Shown piece by piece: positions 28,939 through 42,111 of a DNA stretch of 64,000 bases. Position 1 is the stretch's first letter. Every line of letters starts with the position of its first letter. The DNA lies in assembly GCF_000315625.1 (NCBI RefSeq), contig NW_005434652.1:96667-160666 (forward strand). The letters run 5' to 3'. The notes beneath the pieces were generated by a model. It made no database searches. It worked only from the letters and a program-made list of their open reading frames with translations, and had not been told where the DNA came from. The DNA is from Guillardia theta CCMP2712. Lineage: Eukaryota > Cryptophyceae > Pyrenomonadales > Geminigeraceae. A program made the translations under genes and the position numbers.

Positions 28939-31900
28939 TCAAGATGGGCTCTGCTTCTCTTCATGGGCCACCTCAGTCTCCATCGCTGATGAATCTCCGG
29001 ACTTATTCAATGGCCCGAGCAACCCTCGAGCAAAATCGGTGTATGTGATGCTGGAAAAGCACAAGTTGAGGAGGAGCAATCACACTTAGCAACGCGACTC
29101 AACCTCCCCTTGGATCCAATGTCCAAGACGTCGAAGATGCAACTGATCTCGTCGTCCTGTATCCGATTCAGCAAGCAGAGAAACATGAAGGATCCGATCT
29201 ACCTCAGCCTCGATGCTCAGATTCTTCCGGATGAGCTGTTGAAGCTCTGCCGCCATATATCACCACGTGCTGTAAAGGATCAAACTTTCTCACCGCCGAG
29301 TTCGATGCGCCCGGACCCATCCTTGTCAACAGATCGGAAGGCTCTCTACCGCTCTTGTCAGAGACAAGGGAGGCGGCAAAGATTTAATGCCTGCATAGAA
29401 CCGTGTGTTGCTTGACTTGCTTTTCTCAGTAGCGACCAAATCTCTTCAGCTCTTACGAGCACATCCGGGCTGCTCGAAAGTGATCAGGCTTCATTGCGGG
29501 CGTTTGCAGGTCACCTGAAGTTGTTGGCAAGAAGTTGTGTCCTTGTTGCCTTCTGGGCCTTGCGGAGGTTCACTCCATACATGACGTGCTCTTCTTTCTT
29601 GCCGTCTTTCTTATCTTCCGCGATCGCGGGAGAGTGAGGTCCGTCGGGTGTTATTTCTTCTGCACTCAATGACTCAGCTCATGATTCTGATCGCCCTGGA
29701 AGACCTGCGTTGCCATTTCTGATGGTATGAATCTTTTTGACTTTGAAGGGCACGTCGATAGTCCGCACTTCGTCCGACGGCACTCGATCCACGTTGGAAA
29801 CCCCCATGCCCAAAGTTCTGGCTTTCTTCTGGAACTTGTTCCTGTCATCAGGATCAGTTCAAATGCTCGCAACTCAGGCGCTTCAAACACCGTGCTTGTG
29901 CTGTTGGCCTGCCGGGATTGGCTGGATCTTGCCACTTTCGAGACACGTCAACATTGTTGAATGCAATGTCAGCTGTCTTTGAGCGCCAATTGATGTCATC
30001 TGAAGCGATCTCGTGGCTCGGTTCTTCTTCGAAGCTGTCCTCAAGCTCGCCATTTTCCTCTAGATGAAACTGATTCTTGAGATGACGATCGACTTGAGCT
30101 TTGACGGCAGACACATCATCAGCCTGGTTGTTTGATGGAAGTCACTGAACAAAAAAGAGTTTCAAAGGAAGGAAATTCAACCATCTGCAAACTTGGATCC
30201 AGGGCACCGAAACATCTCTCGAGCTCGAGGTAATCTGAAGCACTGTCAGTTGCCGGCTCCTCATGAAAGTCTTCAGACCGATTCCATTGTCCGTCTCAAG
30301 CAAGGAGCATAGCTCTTCTAAAGCTTTCTCTCCTCCTTCTGGACATAACTTGTGCAGGCGAAGCACCAGAATGAACTTTGGGAAACAGTCAGAGCAGGTG
30401 CAACGATAAAAATTGGCTCACATCCTCCTTCGGAATAACTCCGGCCTTGGTGGGATCATGTGTTGCAAGAGCAGTGCGAATCTCGTAGAATCGTCTGGAG
30501 TGGACGCAAGAAAGTGAGGGAGAGCGAGATCAAAGGGAGACAGGGAAAACAAGCAAAGGGATGAACTCGTGCAGCCATGCATACTTATCAAGCTTCTTTC
30601 GGAGGTTCTGAATGATGAAGGGTTTGCCCTTGACTACAAGACTCTCGTTCTTGGCGTAGAGAATGTTTGTACCAGAAGCCCACACGTCATACATCTTGGC
30701 TTGGTTGGTGCTGGCCTTGATCAGATCTCTTCGTGCCTGCACGCTGACTCACCGCAAGAATTGGCAGAGAGATGAGCTAACCTGTGCTGCCCTCGCTTCT
30801 GCCGTGTCAGAGACCGTGTCCGTCAACTCCACGTCAGGGTTTGTGATCGCAGCTGCAAACTCATCGAAGCTAAGCTCTCCGCTGCCGTCTTTGTCCATGG
30901 TCTTGAAGATGATGTCGAACGCCGCATCCGAGACAACGATGTACAGAACCTCTTCGATCAGCTTTCGGAGCTCCTCGCGTGATATCACACCTGTTGTGCA
31001 TGTTTAATTGAAGTGAAGGTAATGTTGTTAATAAAATTTGAATCGGTGTGTGGCATGAATTTCGAACAGGCGTGCACAAATCCTCACCTGAGAAATCTTT
31101 GTCCACAAGCCTGAAGGCTGTTTGCACCTTCTTGAACTCCTCAAAGTTGTCCAAGATCAGCTTCCAAGCAGCCTTGGCCTCCTTCAGCTCCTTGCTGCAC
31201 TGCTCGTCCAGCTCGTCCTGCAGGGACCGCATCCTCGGCTGCTTCATCCTCAGCTGGGGTTTGACCCGCAGACTCAACTGATGCTGGATGTCCTCCCACT
31301 CGGGAGTCCTCCACTGCGGCATGTGACCAAGGTAGCCTGGTATCGCTTTGAGCCCGAAGCGCACTTGAGGTTTCGTCATGGTAGAGGGCTTGGCCTTCGC
31401 CGTGTTCCCACGGGACTTGGTGGCGACTCGCTCAACCATGGGGTCGATGCGAGGAGTAAAGACAAGGTAGGGCAACTCCTTGCCGCCGTCAGCGCTGCTC
31501 TCCCCCGACAGCTCCATCATGCTAGTCTGCTGGCTCAGGACAGGGCGGAGCGTGCGCCCCTTGGAACCATCGCGGCTGGATCGGGCAGTCTGGGAGGAGG
31601 AAGGCTTCACCTGCTTGAGGGCATCGGCCAGGGAAAGTTCGCAGGCCTTCATGAAGTCAACGATGTTGAGCAGCCCGGCAGCATTGCAGCCAAGGCCCTT
31701 GATGAGAGCACGGAAGGAGGTGGGGGAGGGAGAAATCCCCATGAGCTCGCAGCCCTTGCGGAGGTTGGAGGGAGTGAGGTAGCCCTTCCTCTCAAGGTCC
31801 AGTTTCCTGAACGCTACCGAGGGAACCCGAAAGTGGCTCTCGACCTTGGAGTGAAACTCGATCCAGGTCGCGTTTGCCTCCGCAAACTCCTTCGCGCTCA

Positions 31901-32435
31901 GCTCGGGTACGAGGTCGTACTCCTCCTTGACCTCTTCCTCGGGGACCACCAAGGTGTCCGCGTCCCCACTCAGCTCCTTCATCAGCTTCTCGGCCGTCTC
32001 ACTGAACGCCTGCCGTTGCTCTGTCATGTAGAAGATCTGGTCGACGCTGGTCCGTGCTAGCAGCCCCTTGTTGCGGGTCAGGTTCTTGAACGAGTACCCC
32101 GGCATGCAGTTCGATCGCACGTGGGGAACGTGACCACAGTACCCTGGCATGAGACCCTCGTCGCTCGAGATGAGGTTGGCGTCTAGGGGTTTCCCCCTCG
32201 ACACAGGATCATGCTGGCGGGACTGCAAGGCATGCCCTCTGCTGCTGAGAGCGATCCAGACCTCTGGTTTGTCAGGGTTCTTGTACAGGGCATCATTCCT
32301 CGACGTTCGCAGAGTGTCCTTGTAGTTGAACCCAGGGGGGACGTTCTGTATGCCAGGGATGTAGCCCGAGTACCCGGGAGGAGGAGTGTACGAGAGGTGG
32401 CCAAAGTAGAGAGGAGGAACGACTGCTGTCGACAT
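28939..32435 (-). CDS. EF-hand protein with CIMIP2/FAM166-type motifs, 12 exons
   Basis: Exons: 32435-31088, 30990-30782, 30736-30585, 30494-30422, 30375-30214, 30123-29891, 29841-29705, 29659-29515, 29343-29294, 29246-29203, 29156-about 29095, 29050-28939. They predict about 908 aa with continuous phase.

The N-terminus has three copies of a proline-glycine motif typical of CIMIP2/FAM166 ciliary microtubule inner proteins: PPGYSGYIPG, MPGYCGHVP and IPGYLGHMP. EF-hand-like loops follow: DLERKGYLTPSNL (degenerate), VDKDFSGVISREEL, MDKDGSGELSFDEF, VDKDGSGRIEL and LDIGSKGRLS (degenerate). The coupling suggests a calcium-responsive axonemal protein; that is inference. The last intron fits the EF-hand reading (RLSITYTDF) only with a non-GT donor (AG|TCGCG), so 29095 is uncertain. 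It is possible that two genes are joined here, though phases close throughout. Confidence 0.78.
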
Positions 32436-33667
32436 GATGATGAAAGATCTGGCAAAGAGATTGTAAGATTGAACATTACCGTCCCTTTCAGACCCCTGCT
32501 TTTTATCTCGCTAGGAACTCCCTTTCTCCCCACCGCGAACTGACCATGTCTACGATTCTATAGTTTGATCCCAGAGCGTCCTCCATTGTACACGGTCAAC
32601 CCCTCTGATCTCTCCTGCCCTCTGATATCTTCCTCTATGTCCCAGTAACGCACAGGATTTTCATCTCCCAGTCCTGCCTTGCTGTTCCTCTTGGCTACCT
32701 GTCACCCATCCCTTGCTTCACCTCTACTCTCCTCACTAGTCTTGCTGATAGCTCCCTTGCTCGTCCTCCGCTCCTCTCGCCCTCCCCCTCTCCTCCACCT
32801 TCCTATCGCCTCTGTCCTCTCCTGCGCATCGCCACCATACTAACAGCCGTTCCGTTGCCCCCAACGGTACTCAGCAAGGGTGGGGGTGGGTCAAGAAAAG
32901 ATGGTGGGGTGCAGTCAAAACCATTGCTGATGAGGGGTACTTGAAAGGCATCTAGGTGGTAGGGGTGGACAAGATTATCTTGACTACGGAGGGGGTGAGA
33001 GGCTGTAGGGGGTAGGGGTAGGACCTTTGCAGACCATCGGGTTGGGGTACTCTTGAAGCCGTTGACTCTGCTCGGTGGGTAGGGTCATATATAAACAGGG
33101 GTATGCGATCGGAAAATAGCTTCAAGAAGTTGACTTGAAAGGGGGTGGGTACCACAACGATGGGGGTCCTGACGGATTTGAGTGGGGTAAGGGGTCACTG
33201 AGTCGTGGCTCGTATGCACGACAAGAGGAGAGGAGAGGAGAGGAGAGGAGAGGAGAGGAGAGGAGGGGAGAGGAGGGGAGAGGAGAGGAAGGAGAGGGGA
33301 GGGGAGGGAGAGGAGAGGAGGGTGAGGAAGAGGAGAGGAGATGAAGGGGAAAGGGAGGGAGGGGAGAGGGGGGGAGGGGGCAAAGGCCATGAAGGTATTC
33401 GCAAGAGTTTTCATTGTGTTTACAATCCTCTTGCAAAGACTAACAAGGGAGAGAAGCATCGAAGCACTTGTACGACTGAGTAGCGTACAGCGAAAATCAA
33501 TTGAAGGAACGTCGAGTACGAGAGAGAAAGGGGGGGGGGGGGGCAAGTGAGATGAAACATGGGAGGGAGGAAACACAGCAGGCAAGTAGCAAGAAGAAGA
33601 GCTGTATCGAGATAGGCGGTAGCGATGGAGGGAGGAGAGGGCACAGGAGAAGGAGGAGGAGCTCGGG
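32436..33667. other. Spacer with G-run island
   Basis: Pyrimidine-rich to about 32850. Then at 32870-33190 a typical G-run island (GGGTGGGGGTGGG, GAGGGGTAC, GGTAGGGGTGG, GGGGGTAGGGGTAGG, GGGTAGGGTC, GGGGTAAGGGG). Purine microsatellite follows. No coding exon found. Confidence 0.55.
33225..33345. repeat. (GAGAG)n purine microsatellite
   Basis: AGAGG/GAGGA units, almost pure purine on the plus strand, continuing imperfectly to about 33385. ORFs over it are low-complexity shadows. Confidence 0.85.
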
Positions 33668-35108
33668 TCAGTCAAGTTTGGGTGTCTTCCACAGACCGTC
33701 GTTGAGGTGATGCACAACATTCACCCCAATCCCCTTGTTGACCTGAACAAAGCGAATACAGCAGTCAACCAACCGACTGCGGCCACAAATAGACAAACAA
33801 GCATGGAAGGAGTGAAAGAGTTAACAAAGAACAAAACGAACACACGAACAAAGATTCAAGTTCTAAAAGATACACAGGATCATGGAGAGAACAGACACTA
33901 GAGCCCTGTGCCCAGCACAGGGCAAGACAACAAGAGGTGATCGCAGTGATCAAGGGAGGAGGTGTAGGAGCAACTCTCTACCTGTATGATGTCTTGACTA
34001 CTCATCTGTGTATGTCCAATGGCAAGCGCATGCTCCTTGCCCTGAGTGAGAAACCATGAGACGGTCCCGATGTCATTCCGGAGGTCAGGGAGGTACCTCA
34101 GCAAGGATGGCGACTGGCGTGTTGTTGTCGACGGGCTTGTTCGCAAGCTCCTCAACAACATTCTGAGAGAGGATGGTAAGGGAGGAGCGAGCAGCCGAGG
34201 CAGCTGACCTTGTGGGTGAGACCTGGGCACATGATGTTCGCTCCGGACAGAACGAACTTGATAGCTCCCTTGTCCACTCGCATTGTAGGCATCATGAACG
34301 GGTACTGGTGGTGGACGCGGAGGGTCGGGTAGTAGGGCCCATCGCGTACCTGCAGAGAGGTCACAAGGAGCGTGTAGCAGAGCATGCGCTCACGTTGTAG
34401 AAGACTGGTTCTCCGTCGATCATGACAAGATTGATTTTGCCCTCGCACTTGGCGAGCTGTCGCTTCGACGATCAGCATAGAGAAGAGAGGTTGATGTGCA
34501 ACGTCTCACCTGGATCTCTGACTTCTTTGGCATCACCTAAGGGACAAAGGTGAGCAGAATGGCAGGCAGAGTGAGGGAGAACGGAGGAGGTTATGCAATA
34601 TTGTTGATGGAGCAGAAGATGACAACAGCGGAGGAAACTGAACATTCAGATATCACATTCTCGAAGTAAGGATCCAGCGACGGATACTGATCCCTGGAAA
34701 AACGTGCAGCATCAGTTTCATGTCATCTTATCAATAAGACACTCACTGGATGGCCTGGCGAATGGCTCGCTGCTGTGAAGATTTGATCTTACTCTTATCT
34801 TTAACCTGCAACCGAAAAATCCCATTAGACGGCTCCATGAGACAGCTTCTCTGTGTACTGCCCAAGATGCTTTCTTTCCCTGCTATCCAACCTTTTGCAT
34901 CCCGAATAAAATTTCAACCCATTGTGCAGCTAAGAAGGAGGACTAAGAAAATCCACATCCTGTCTACCTTCTCTTCTTCCCCTCTCCTCTCCTCTGCTTC
35001 TACTTTCTTACGTCGCCACTTCGTCTTCTTTCACTGCACATCGCCTCCGCTTCTCCTCTCCTCTCCCTCCTCTCCTCATACCTCTTCGTTGCTGAACTTC
35101 TTGAACAT
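33668..35108 (-). CDS. MCTS1: MCTS1-like translation factor (PUA domain), 9 exons
   Basis: Exons, all phases closing: 35108-35082, 34805-34747, 34693-34657, 34536-34510, 34456-34394, 34349-34209, 34162-34097, 34041-33982, 33742-33668. They predict about 184 aa, the family size. It starts MFKKFSNEE as in animal MCTS1 (MFKKF). Conserved blocks: [68 protein letters not shown] (PUA core), [14 protein letters not shown] and [21 protein letters not shown]1 pairs with DENR in ribosome recycling and reinitiation, binding the 40S subunit. Eight introns in a 550-nt coding sequence is dense. Head-to-head with the cap methyltransferase, 120 nt apart. Confidence 0.93.
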
Positions 35109-35228
35109 TTTCGCACGAGAGCCGAACACCGGCTGGCCCTCATCCCCTATCGTGGCAACTCAAGTATAACAGCGTAACTTTATACATGGCCGTCTATAAA
35201 GGCAATTGCTAATACTTCTCAGTCGGGC
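35109..35228. promoter_or_regulatory. Compact bidirectional promoter region (MCTS1 / RNMT)
   Basis: Only 120 nt separate the MCTS1 ATG (minus) from the first ATG of the cap methyltransferase model (plus). Both 5' UTRs and promoters must fit here or overlap the genes. I see no firm TATA box; TTTATACAT lies at about 35179. If the methyltransferase starts at a later ATG the spacer is longer. Confidence 0.5.
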
Positions 35229-37410
35229 ATGCGGTATGGCAGGCCGGTTCGATTGCTGCTGTTTCTGTGGTTGACGGCGGGGGAGACGAAGGGAGGAGAG
35301 GAGGAGAACCATGCAGCTCTGAGCTGCTACAAGGAAATCGTCAAGCTACTTGCTAGCAGAGGCCTCTCCCCCCCTGTGGCGATGGAGCAATCGCAGGTTT
35401 TCAGATGCGACGGTCCTGGCTCCCTGAATATTGTTGGTAGATTGAAAGAACGAAGAGGCACTATGACCTGCATGCCAACGAAGTGATTCCAAGGAAGCAT
35501 GCTCTGATAAAGAGGAGCCAGAGTCAGACTATCCAGTTGAAGAGGTTCCACAATGAAGTGAAGGTTAGTCTAGTGTATCATGGATGATTGCAATCTTGCT
35601 TCTCATCTGCATGGGTTGCCTTTGATCTGCCTCCATGAGATGATGGATGTATGCTTGAAATTTTATCTCATACTTTGCTCTTCAGAGATCCTTGATAGAA
35701 TCGTTTGCGACTCGGGCTGATCACGTGTTGGACTTGGGATGCGGTCGTGGCGGTGATCTGTAAGGACAACGTGATTTTTTCTGCATGGCTGATCTGGAAT
35801 TTCTCTTTTCAATCTTTCCTATGTTGAAAATCATTTGTCCGCCAGAAACAAGTGGTTTGATGCCAAGGTAATCATGGCGGGGTGGGGCAAAGTGTTGTTC
35901 ACAATATTCTATCAGATTGCAAATGTAGTTGGAGTGGATCTTTCTCAGAAGGAGATACAAGAAGCCATCAAGCGCCTCCATGAACTACGTTCCAAGGCGC
36001 GAGGTGGTGTTATCAGGAACCGTTTGGTCGACACGTTCAACGCTAGGTTCCTACAGTCTGATAGTTTAGGTAGAACGGTGTCCTCTGAGAATGGTTGTTA
36101 CTAATCAACTGCACGTTTCAAGGCATCTCTTCCCCGATCCTGTTTGCAAGTAATCGTCATGTAGAGTGTCTCAATACTCTGCTGCAGTGACTGATCAATT
36201 GCACGCAGCAATTCGACGCTGTCACGTGCATGTTTGCACTGCACTACTTCTTCGGAACCGAGCATTCTCTCAGGTGAATCAAAATCTTGAGATTTCATGC
36301 CGAGTCTCCCATGTGTTTGTGTCCCAATCAAGAGCTCTGATCGTTCTGTGCAGGAATCTTCTAACGACTGTCTCTGCGAACCTGAAGGTTGGAGGTTACT
36401 TCTTCGGAGTCTGTCCCGACGGTACTTCGGATCATTGGTCAAACAAAGTAGGAAGGATAAATGATGAACAGGAAGGAGAGTGAACGATCTTCTCAAGAAG
36501 CATAATGGGACCTTCACAGGGCTCGTCTTTTCCTGCCACATAGTACACGTTTGACTTTCCGGCCTCAGGAATGTCTTCTCCCTTCAGAAGAACGAGGATT
36601 TGCCAAGCTTGCAGTTCGTTTCCATGGAGAAAGACTCTCGGTTTGGAATGACGTACACATTCGCGCTCAAGGACACGGCAAGCGACGTCAGAGCGCGTGA
36701 CATGTGCTGATTCGTATGCAGGTGACTGGTGAAGTTGAAGACAGTGACGGGAGCATTGAGTTCATGGTGTTTGAGGTTTCTTATATCATCTTCCTGATTC
36801 TCAGCTGAAACTTCTTCAGGATCTTCTGATAGAGATGGCGGCTGAAGTAGATCTCGTTCCTGTATGAAACAAGCCTTCTATCCTTTTATTCCCCTCTTCT
36901 CACACTCCCTGCCCCTGCCCCTGCCCTGCCCCTTCTCCTTCCCCTCCCCCTGCTGCATTACTGCTCCTGCCCCAACAGCTCCTGCTCCTGCTCTTGCTTG
37001 TAATCCTCCATCTGATCGTATTGGTGCGTCTTTCCCAGGTGCTAGAATACGACAGGTTGGCTTTCGGCAAGCTTCTCTCACTTGGTGAGCATGGCAAAGT
37101 GACTTGAGCATCTCACGTGGAGTGTAGAAGCAACCAAGTATGGGCTCTTCAAACATTTCATCCCCGTTTACGACAACGTCGAAGAACTTGAAACGGTCCG
37201 AACCATAGTTCTATGAACCTTCCCTTCTCCTTTTCCCTTCCTCCTCCTCCTTCACTCTCATCGTTCTCTCCCTCGCTCCCTTCCAGTTTCGTCCTCTCCA
37301 AAGCTTCAATCACTCTTAACTTGCAGGTCAGCAAACTCAACTGCGCGTTCACGTTCGTCAAGGTTGATCCCAACAATCAGAGCGACAGGCACACCATGGG
37401 GAAAAGGTGA
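35229..37410 (+). CDS. RNMT: mRNA cap guanine-N7 methyltransferase, 15 exons
   Basis: Exons in phase: 35229-35396, 35441-35563, 35686-35759, 35846-35867, 35916-36069, 36123-36145, 36209-36273, 36354-36421, 36481-36524, 36588-36686, 36722-36775, 36820-36861, 37039-37084, 37128-37195, 37327-37410. They predict 377 aa. The enzyme methylates the GpppN cap in the nucleus using SAM.

Motifs: LIKRSQSQTIQLKRFHNEVK (family RSQS...LRNFNNW region), SAM motif I VLDLGCGRGGDL, NVVGVDLS, QFDAVTCMFALHYFF, NLKVGGYFFGVCPDG, SRFGMTYTFALKD, YGLFKHFIPVY and the C-terminal LNCAFTFV. The intron after 36145 uses a textbook GC donor (GCAAGT). The first exon reads MRYGRPVRLLLFLW..., unlike RNMT N-termini, so the true start may be later or upstream. 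Confidence 0.9.
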
Positions 37411-37569
37411 GAAACGCCTCGTGATCCTTCTGTTTGGTGTACCTCGTGCCGCCGCTGCTCGGACATCACCACCTCGCATGATTGTCGCTTCCTCGTCCTC
37501 ATTCTTTCTTCTCCTGCTCAGGCAGCTCGGATATGAGGAGCACGAGTTTCGCGGTGAAGTGAACGACAC

Positions 37570-38545
37570 TGCATGAGGGCCGGGGCGCCGTGCGCGGCAG
37601 TTCACAGTCACCGGGAGTCCGAGCCGCGACCGTGAACAAGTGCCAAGCCTATCATCACTGAGGCACAAGGCCCAGTTAAGTTCAAAGTGTCGGGGACAGC
37701 AGTGGGCAGGATAAGGCTGATTGAATAATTTTCCGGGCCGGGCCCGGTGCCACGGTTGGTTCCCGGCGAGTCACTCACTGACCGTCTTTGAATGTGCGAC
37801 AGACCGGTGTCAGGGTCCGATGGTCCGATCAGTCAACTTGGCAACGGTTGAGGGTCTCGGACTCCCGGATCCGAGAACGCTCGGAGGCTCTGACTGAGTC
37901 TACTCTCTTGACTCAGTGATCAGCCCGATGATCCGATCATTGATAGCCCGCCGCTAGTCACTGAGTATCCTGACTCGTGTGAGCCTGTACTGTCCGATCG
38001 GACGGTCCGGTCCGATCCGTCGGTACTACCGGCGCAGTCACTCGGACTTTTCACTTACGGGGGCCGTGGCTTTCAAGTTTGAGCCCGGTAAAGGCACGGT
38101 CGGACTTACCGGCGGGCCGTGGCTTTGAGCCTAAAGTTACGCGTATAGTATGGTTTGGGTTGACTCCGACCGTGATCCGATGCGGCAACTGACCCGTCGG
38201 CCGGACGGTTGGAGCGAGCCGAGTTCAAAGTATTGTCACACCCCGGTGATCATGCCTGGCCGCCCGGCCCAGCGGGGCCGACTCGAACAAACTACTATCA
38301 CCGCCGCCGTACGGTAGCAGGCTTAAACTTGAAATGGGCCGTGCCGGGCGCGGCGGCCCGGCCCCGGGGGCCCAGGGTGCCGCTGTCACGGTCCGGGGCA
38401 TCGGCGGCGGCCGCCCGACTCGGGCCAAGGCCGGGCCGGGGCGACTTCCGAGTTCAGAGACGGCGGCAGTGTGAGTGAAAGACCGTGAGAGACGCCGGCT
38501 GGTCGGACTGGCACGTGACCAATGACTGACGGTACAGGGGTGTAG
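37570..38545. other. GC-rich dispersed island
   Basis: About 1 kb assembled from a limited set of words: GGGCCGGGCCC, GGTCCGAT, GATCGGACGGTCC, GACTCAGTGA, TCACTGA, CGGTACTACC, GGGCCGTGGCTTT. No ORF with protein-like sequence. Very similar composition at 7665-8121 plus 15929-16050, 41800-42080, 45270-45340 and 51890-52330. It is probably a degraded dispersed repeat; the family is unknown. Confidence 0.6.
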
Positions 38546-38559
38546 CTTTGGTTGCTCTA

Positions 38560-38745
38560 ATAAGAGGAAAGCTAGGGTGGGTACAACCTCGCAACTTGAA
38601 GTACAGTGAAAGGTGAGCTAGTAGGTAGGGGTGGTTGTTTGTGAATGGAGGGGGTTAAAATATGGGAGGGTGAGGAGGGGTGTTCCAGGTCAGGGTAGTC
38701 ATTCTGCAGGGTGGCTGCAGGGTGGGTGTCACCAAGGGGCAAAAA
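38560..38745. other. G-run island
   Basis: Directly after the GC-rich island. G-runs spaced by short unique sequence (CTAGGGTGGG, GGTAGGGGTGG, GGAGGGGGTT, ATGGGAGGGTGAGGAGGGGTG, CAGGGTAG, CAGGGTGGG). Confidence 0.5.
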
Positions 38746-39235
38746 TATCAGCAGTCGCGGCAAGGGCACTCAAATATATATTATTTTCAATTATTCTGTC
38801 ATTTTTCAAATTCTTCGAAGAAGGTCTAGGGCCAAAATCTAAATTGACACATTTTTTGAGCTGATGCAGCGAAGCTAGGACTGTCAGGGACAGTTCCGAC
38901 CGGGGGCTGCTTGTAGTAAACTGACTACAAGAGTATCGATACTTTATACTGAAAATAAATCAATACAATTTTTGTACGAGCATCAATTCAGATTATCTTA
39001 ATATATTGTAGTTTTATACTCTGAGATTAGAGATCTGATTGTGGCTCTGGTTCCTTTTAATTTCAACTCTAACAATGCACCACCATTTCAAAATGGAGGA
39101 AAAAATCTTATATTGCCTTTTAATCAGACTGCGAGGATCTCTCAATATATATTATAAAAAGTATAAATACATCAGCTTTGTACCAGCATACTCCTTTATG
39201 TGGTCTTGCGGCCGCCGAACTTCGGCGAGGGAATC
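38746..39235. other. AT-rich spacer
   Basis: AT-rich, with TATATATTATTTTC, TAATATATTG and TCAATATATATTATAAAAAG. No gene or structured repeat recognised. Confidence 0.45.
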
Positions 39236-39670
39236 ACTTTCTTTATTGGGGTAGGGGTTATATTGAGTACCGGTACTATTCCTTTCATGAACTGGGGAAC
39301 ATCTGGGTTCCTGTTTTGTGGTACCCCTTGACGTATACAGGGGTACCCCTACGTCTAACGAATGGCCGCTACACTGGAGGGGTGCACTTGACTATAAGGT
39401 GAAAGGAGGGGTCAAATGAAGCTGCCCTCTATGGAGATGGTTCCTGGACTGGGGGTGGGGTGAGCGTTGGGTGTGGGGGATGATACTCTGAAAGTAGGGG
39501 TACTTTCAAGGGAAATGCTATGCCGCCTGAGGCGATAGTCCATATAGGTGGGGTAGTTTCTACTCAGGGTAGGGTGGTAGAATGTGGCCGCAGGGGTGTA
39601 GAGGGAGGCGCGCGAGGAGCAGCCCCCAAATGCTGAGATGCACGAGGGGATACGAGGGGGCTGAACCATG
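39236..39670. other. G-run island upstream of enolase
   Basis: GGGGTAGGGGTTA, GGGGTACCCC, GGAGGGGTGC, GGAGGGGTC, GGGGGTGGGGTG, GTAGGGGTAC, GTGGGGTAG, CAGGGTAGGGTGG and GCAGGGGTG. The remaining 500 nt to the enolase ATG are AT-rich with no feature I can name. Confidence 0.5.
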
Positions 39671-40085
39671 TCAGCATTGTCGGCACGCTCCTCCTCATGC
39701 TGCTGCTACTGCCGATGTCTCATCCCTCCCATCATCATCTCATCCTCGCAACATAATCTTCTCTTTCCTGTTATGGAAATCCTTTACGATGGCATACCCT
39801 CCCCTGTTCCTGGCTGAAGCGAGTGTGATAATCTTTTGGTGTTTTGTTGCATCGGATCCCTGCTTTGTTTACTCTATCTTGTTCAGTTTTGCTCATGAAC
39901 TCATAGAATTGTGATTCTTCTGTTTCGTCTACCTTGGTTTGTTGGAGCAACTAAGGTTGTGAGGGGGGTTGTAAGTTCGAGACGTACAGTTTGTTTTTGA
40001 CTATGAAGGAAATTCAAGCACTAGAATTGTTAACTTTATGTGAATAGTCGATCGAAGTGTTGGCTCTGATCAAATCTCGCATTGA

Positions 40086-41632
<1,547 letters not shown>

Positions 41633-41779
41633 ACATCTTAGGTCATATCGTGTATTTATTTCCTCACGTGCAGCTCGATTCTATGCACATTCTTTGGTTT
41701 AATTGCTAGTTCCAAACTCACAGCAGCTATTTTGTGCTGAAGAGCTTTTGATGGTTTTGAGAATGAATTCAAAATAGCA

Positions 41780-42110
41780 GAACATATGGTTGTGTACCGT
41801 GACAGGCTTTTGGGTTTGGTTCTCGCTGCTCCTCGGACGACGGTACCGTACTATAAAGCCTCACCAGGCTGTCAGAAAAAGTCAGTCGCCACCGTACCGG
41901 GGCCCTGTCAACAGATTAATCAATGTCACTGGAAACTCAGTGACTCGGATAGTCACGCACCGTCACGCGGCCCGGCGTTGAGGGCCCGGGCCGGGCCTAT
42001 TGGCCGGGCCGCAGTCCGGTTCCGACTCGTTCAGCCTGGCACTACGACAGTGCCACGACAGTACTATAAGTAGAGGTTAAGATAGTAGTCTTAGTACCAG
42101 TACCGTACGA
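41780..42110. other. GC-rich dispersed island
   Basis: Same vocabulary as 37.6-38.5 kb: ACGGTACCGTACTATAA, CACCGTACCGGGGCCC, CTCAGTGACTCGGA, GGGCCCGGGCCGGGCC, CAGTGCCACGACAGTACTATAA. Flanked by AT-rich DNA to about 42430. Confidence 0.55.
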
Positions 42111-42111
42111 G

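Noticed and set aside
31122-32060. 312-aa plus-strand ORF
   Set aside because: Exactly antisense to the first exon of the EF-hand/CIMIP2-like gene; Leu/Gly/Arg bias typical of a shadow frame.
33122-33720. Pro/Ser-rich and Arg/Glu/Gly ORFs
   Set aside because: Readings of the GAGAG microsatellite next to the last MCTS1 exon.
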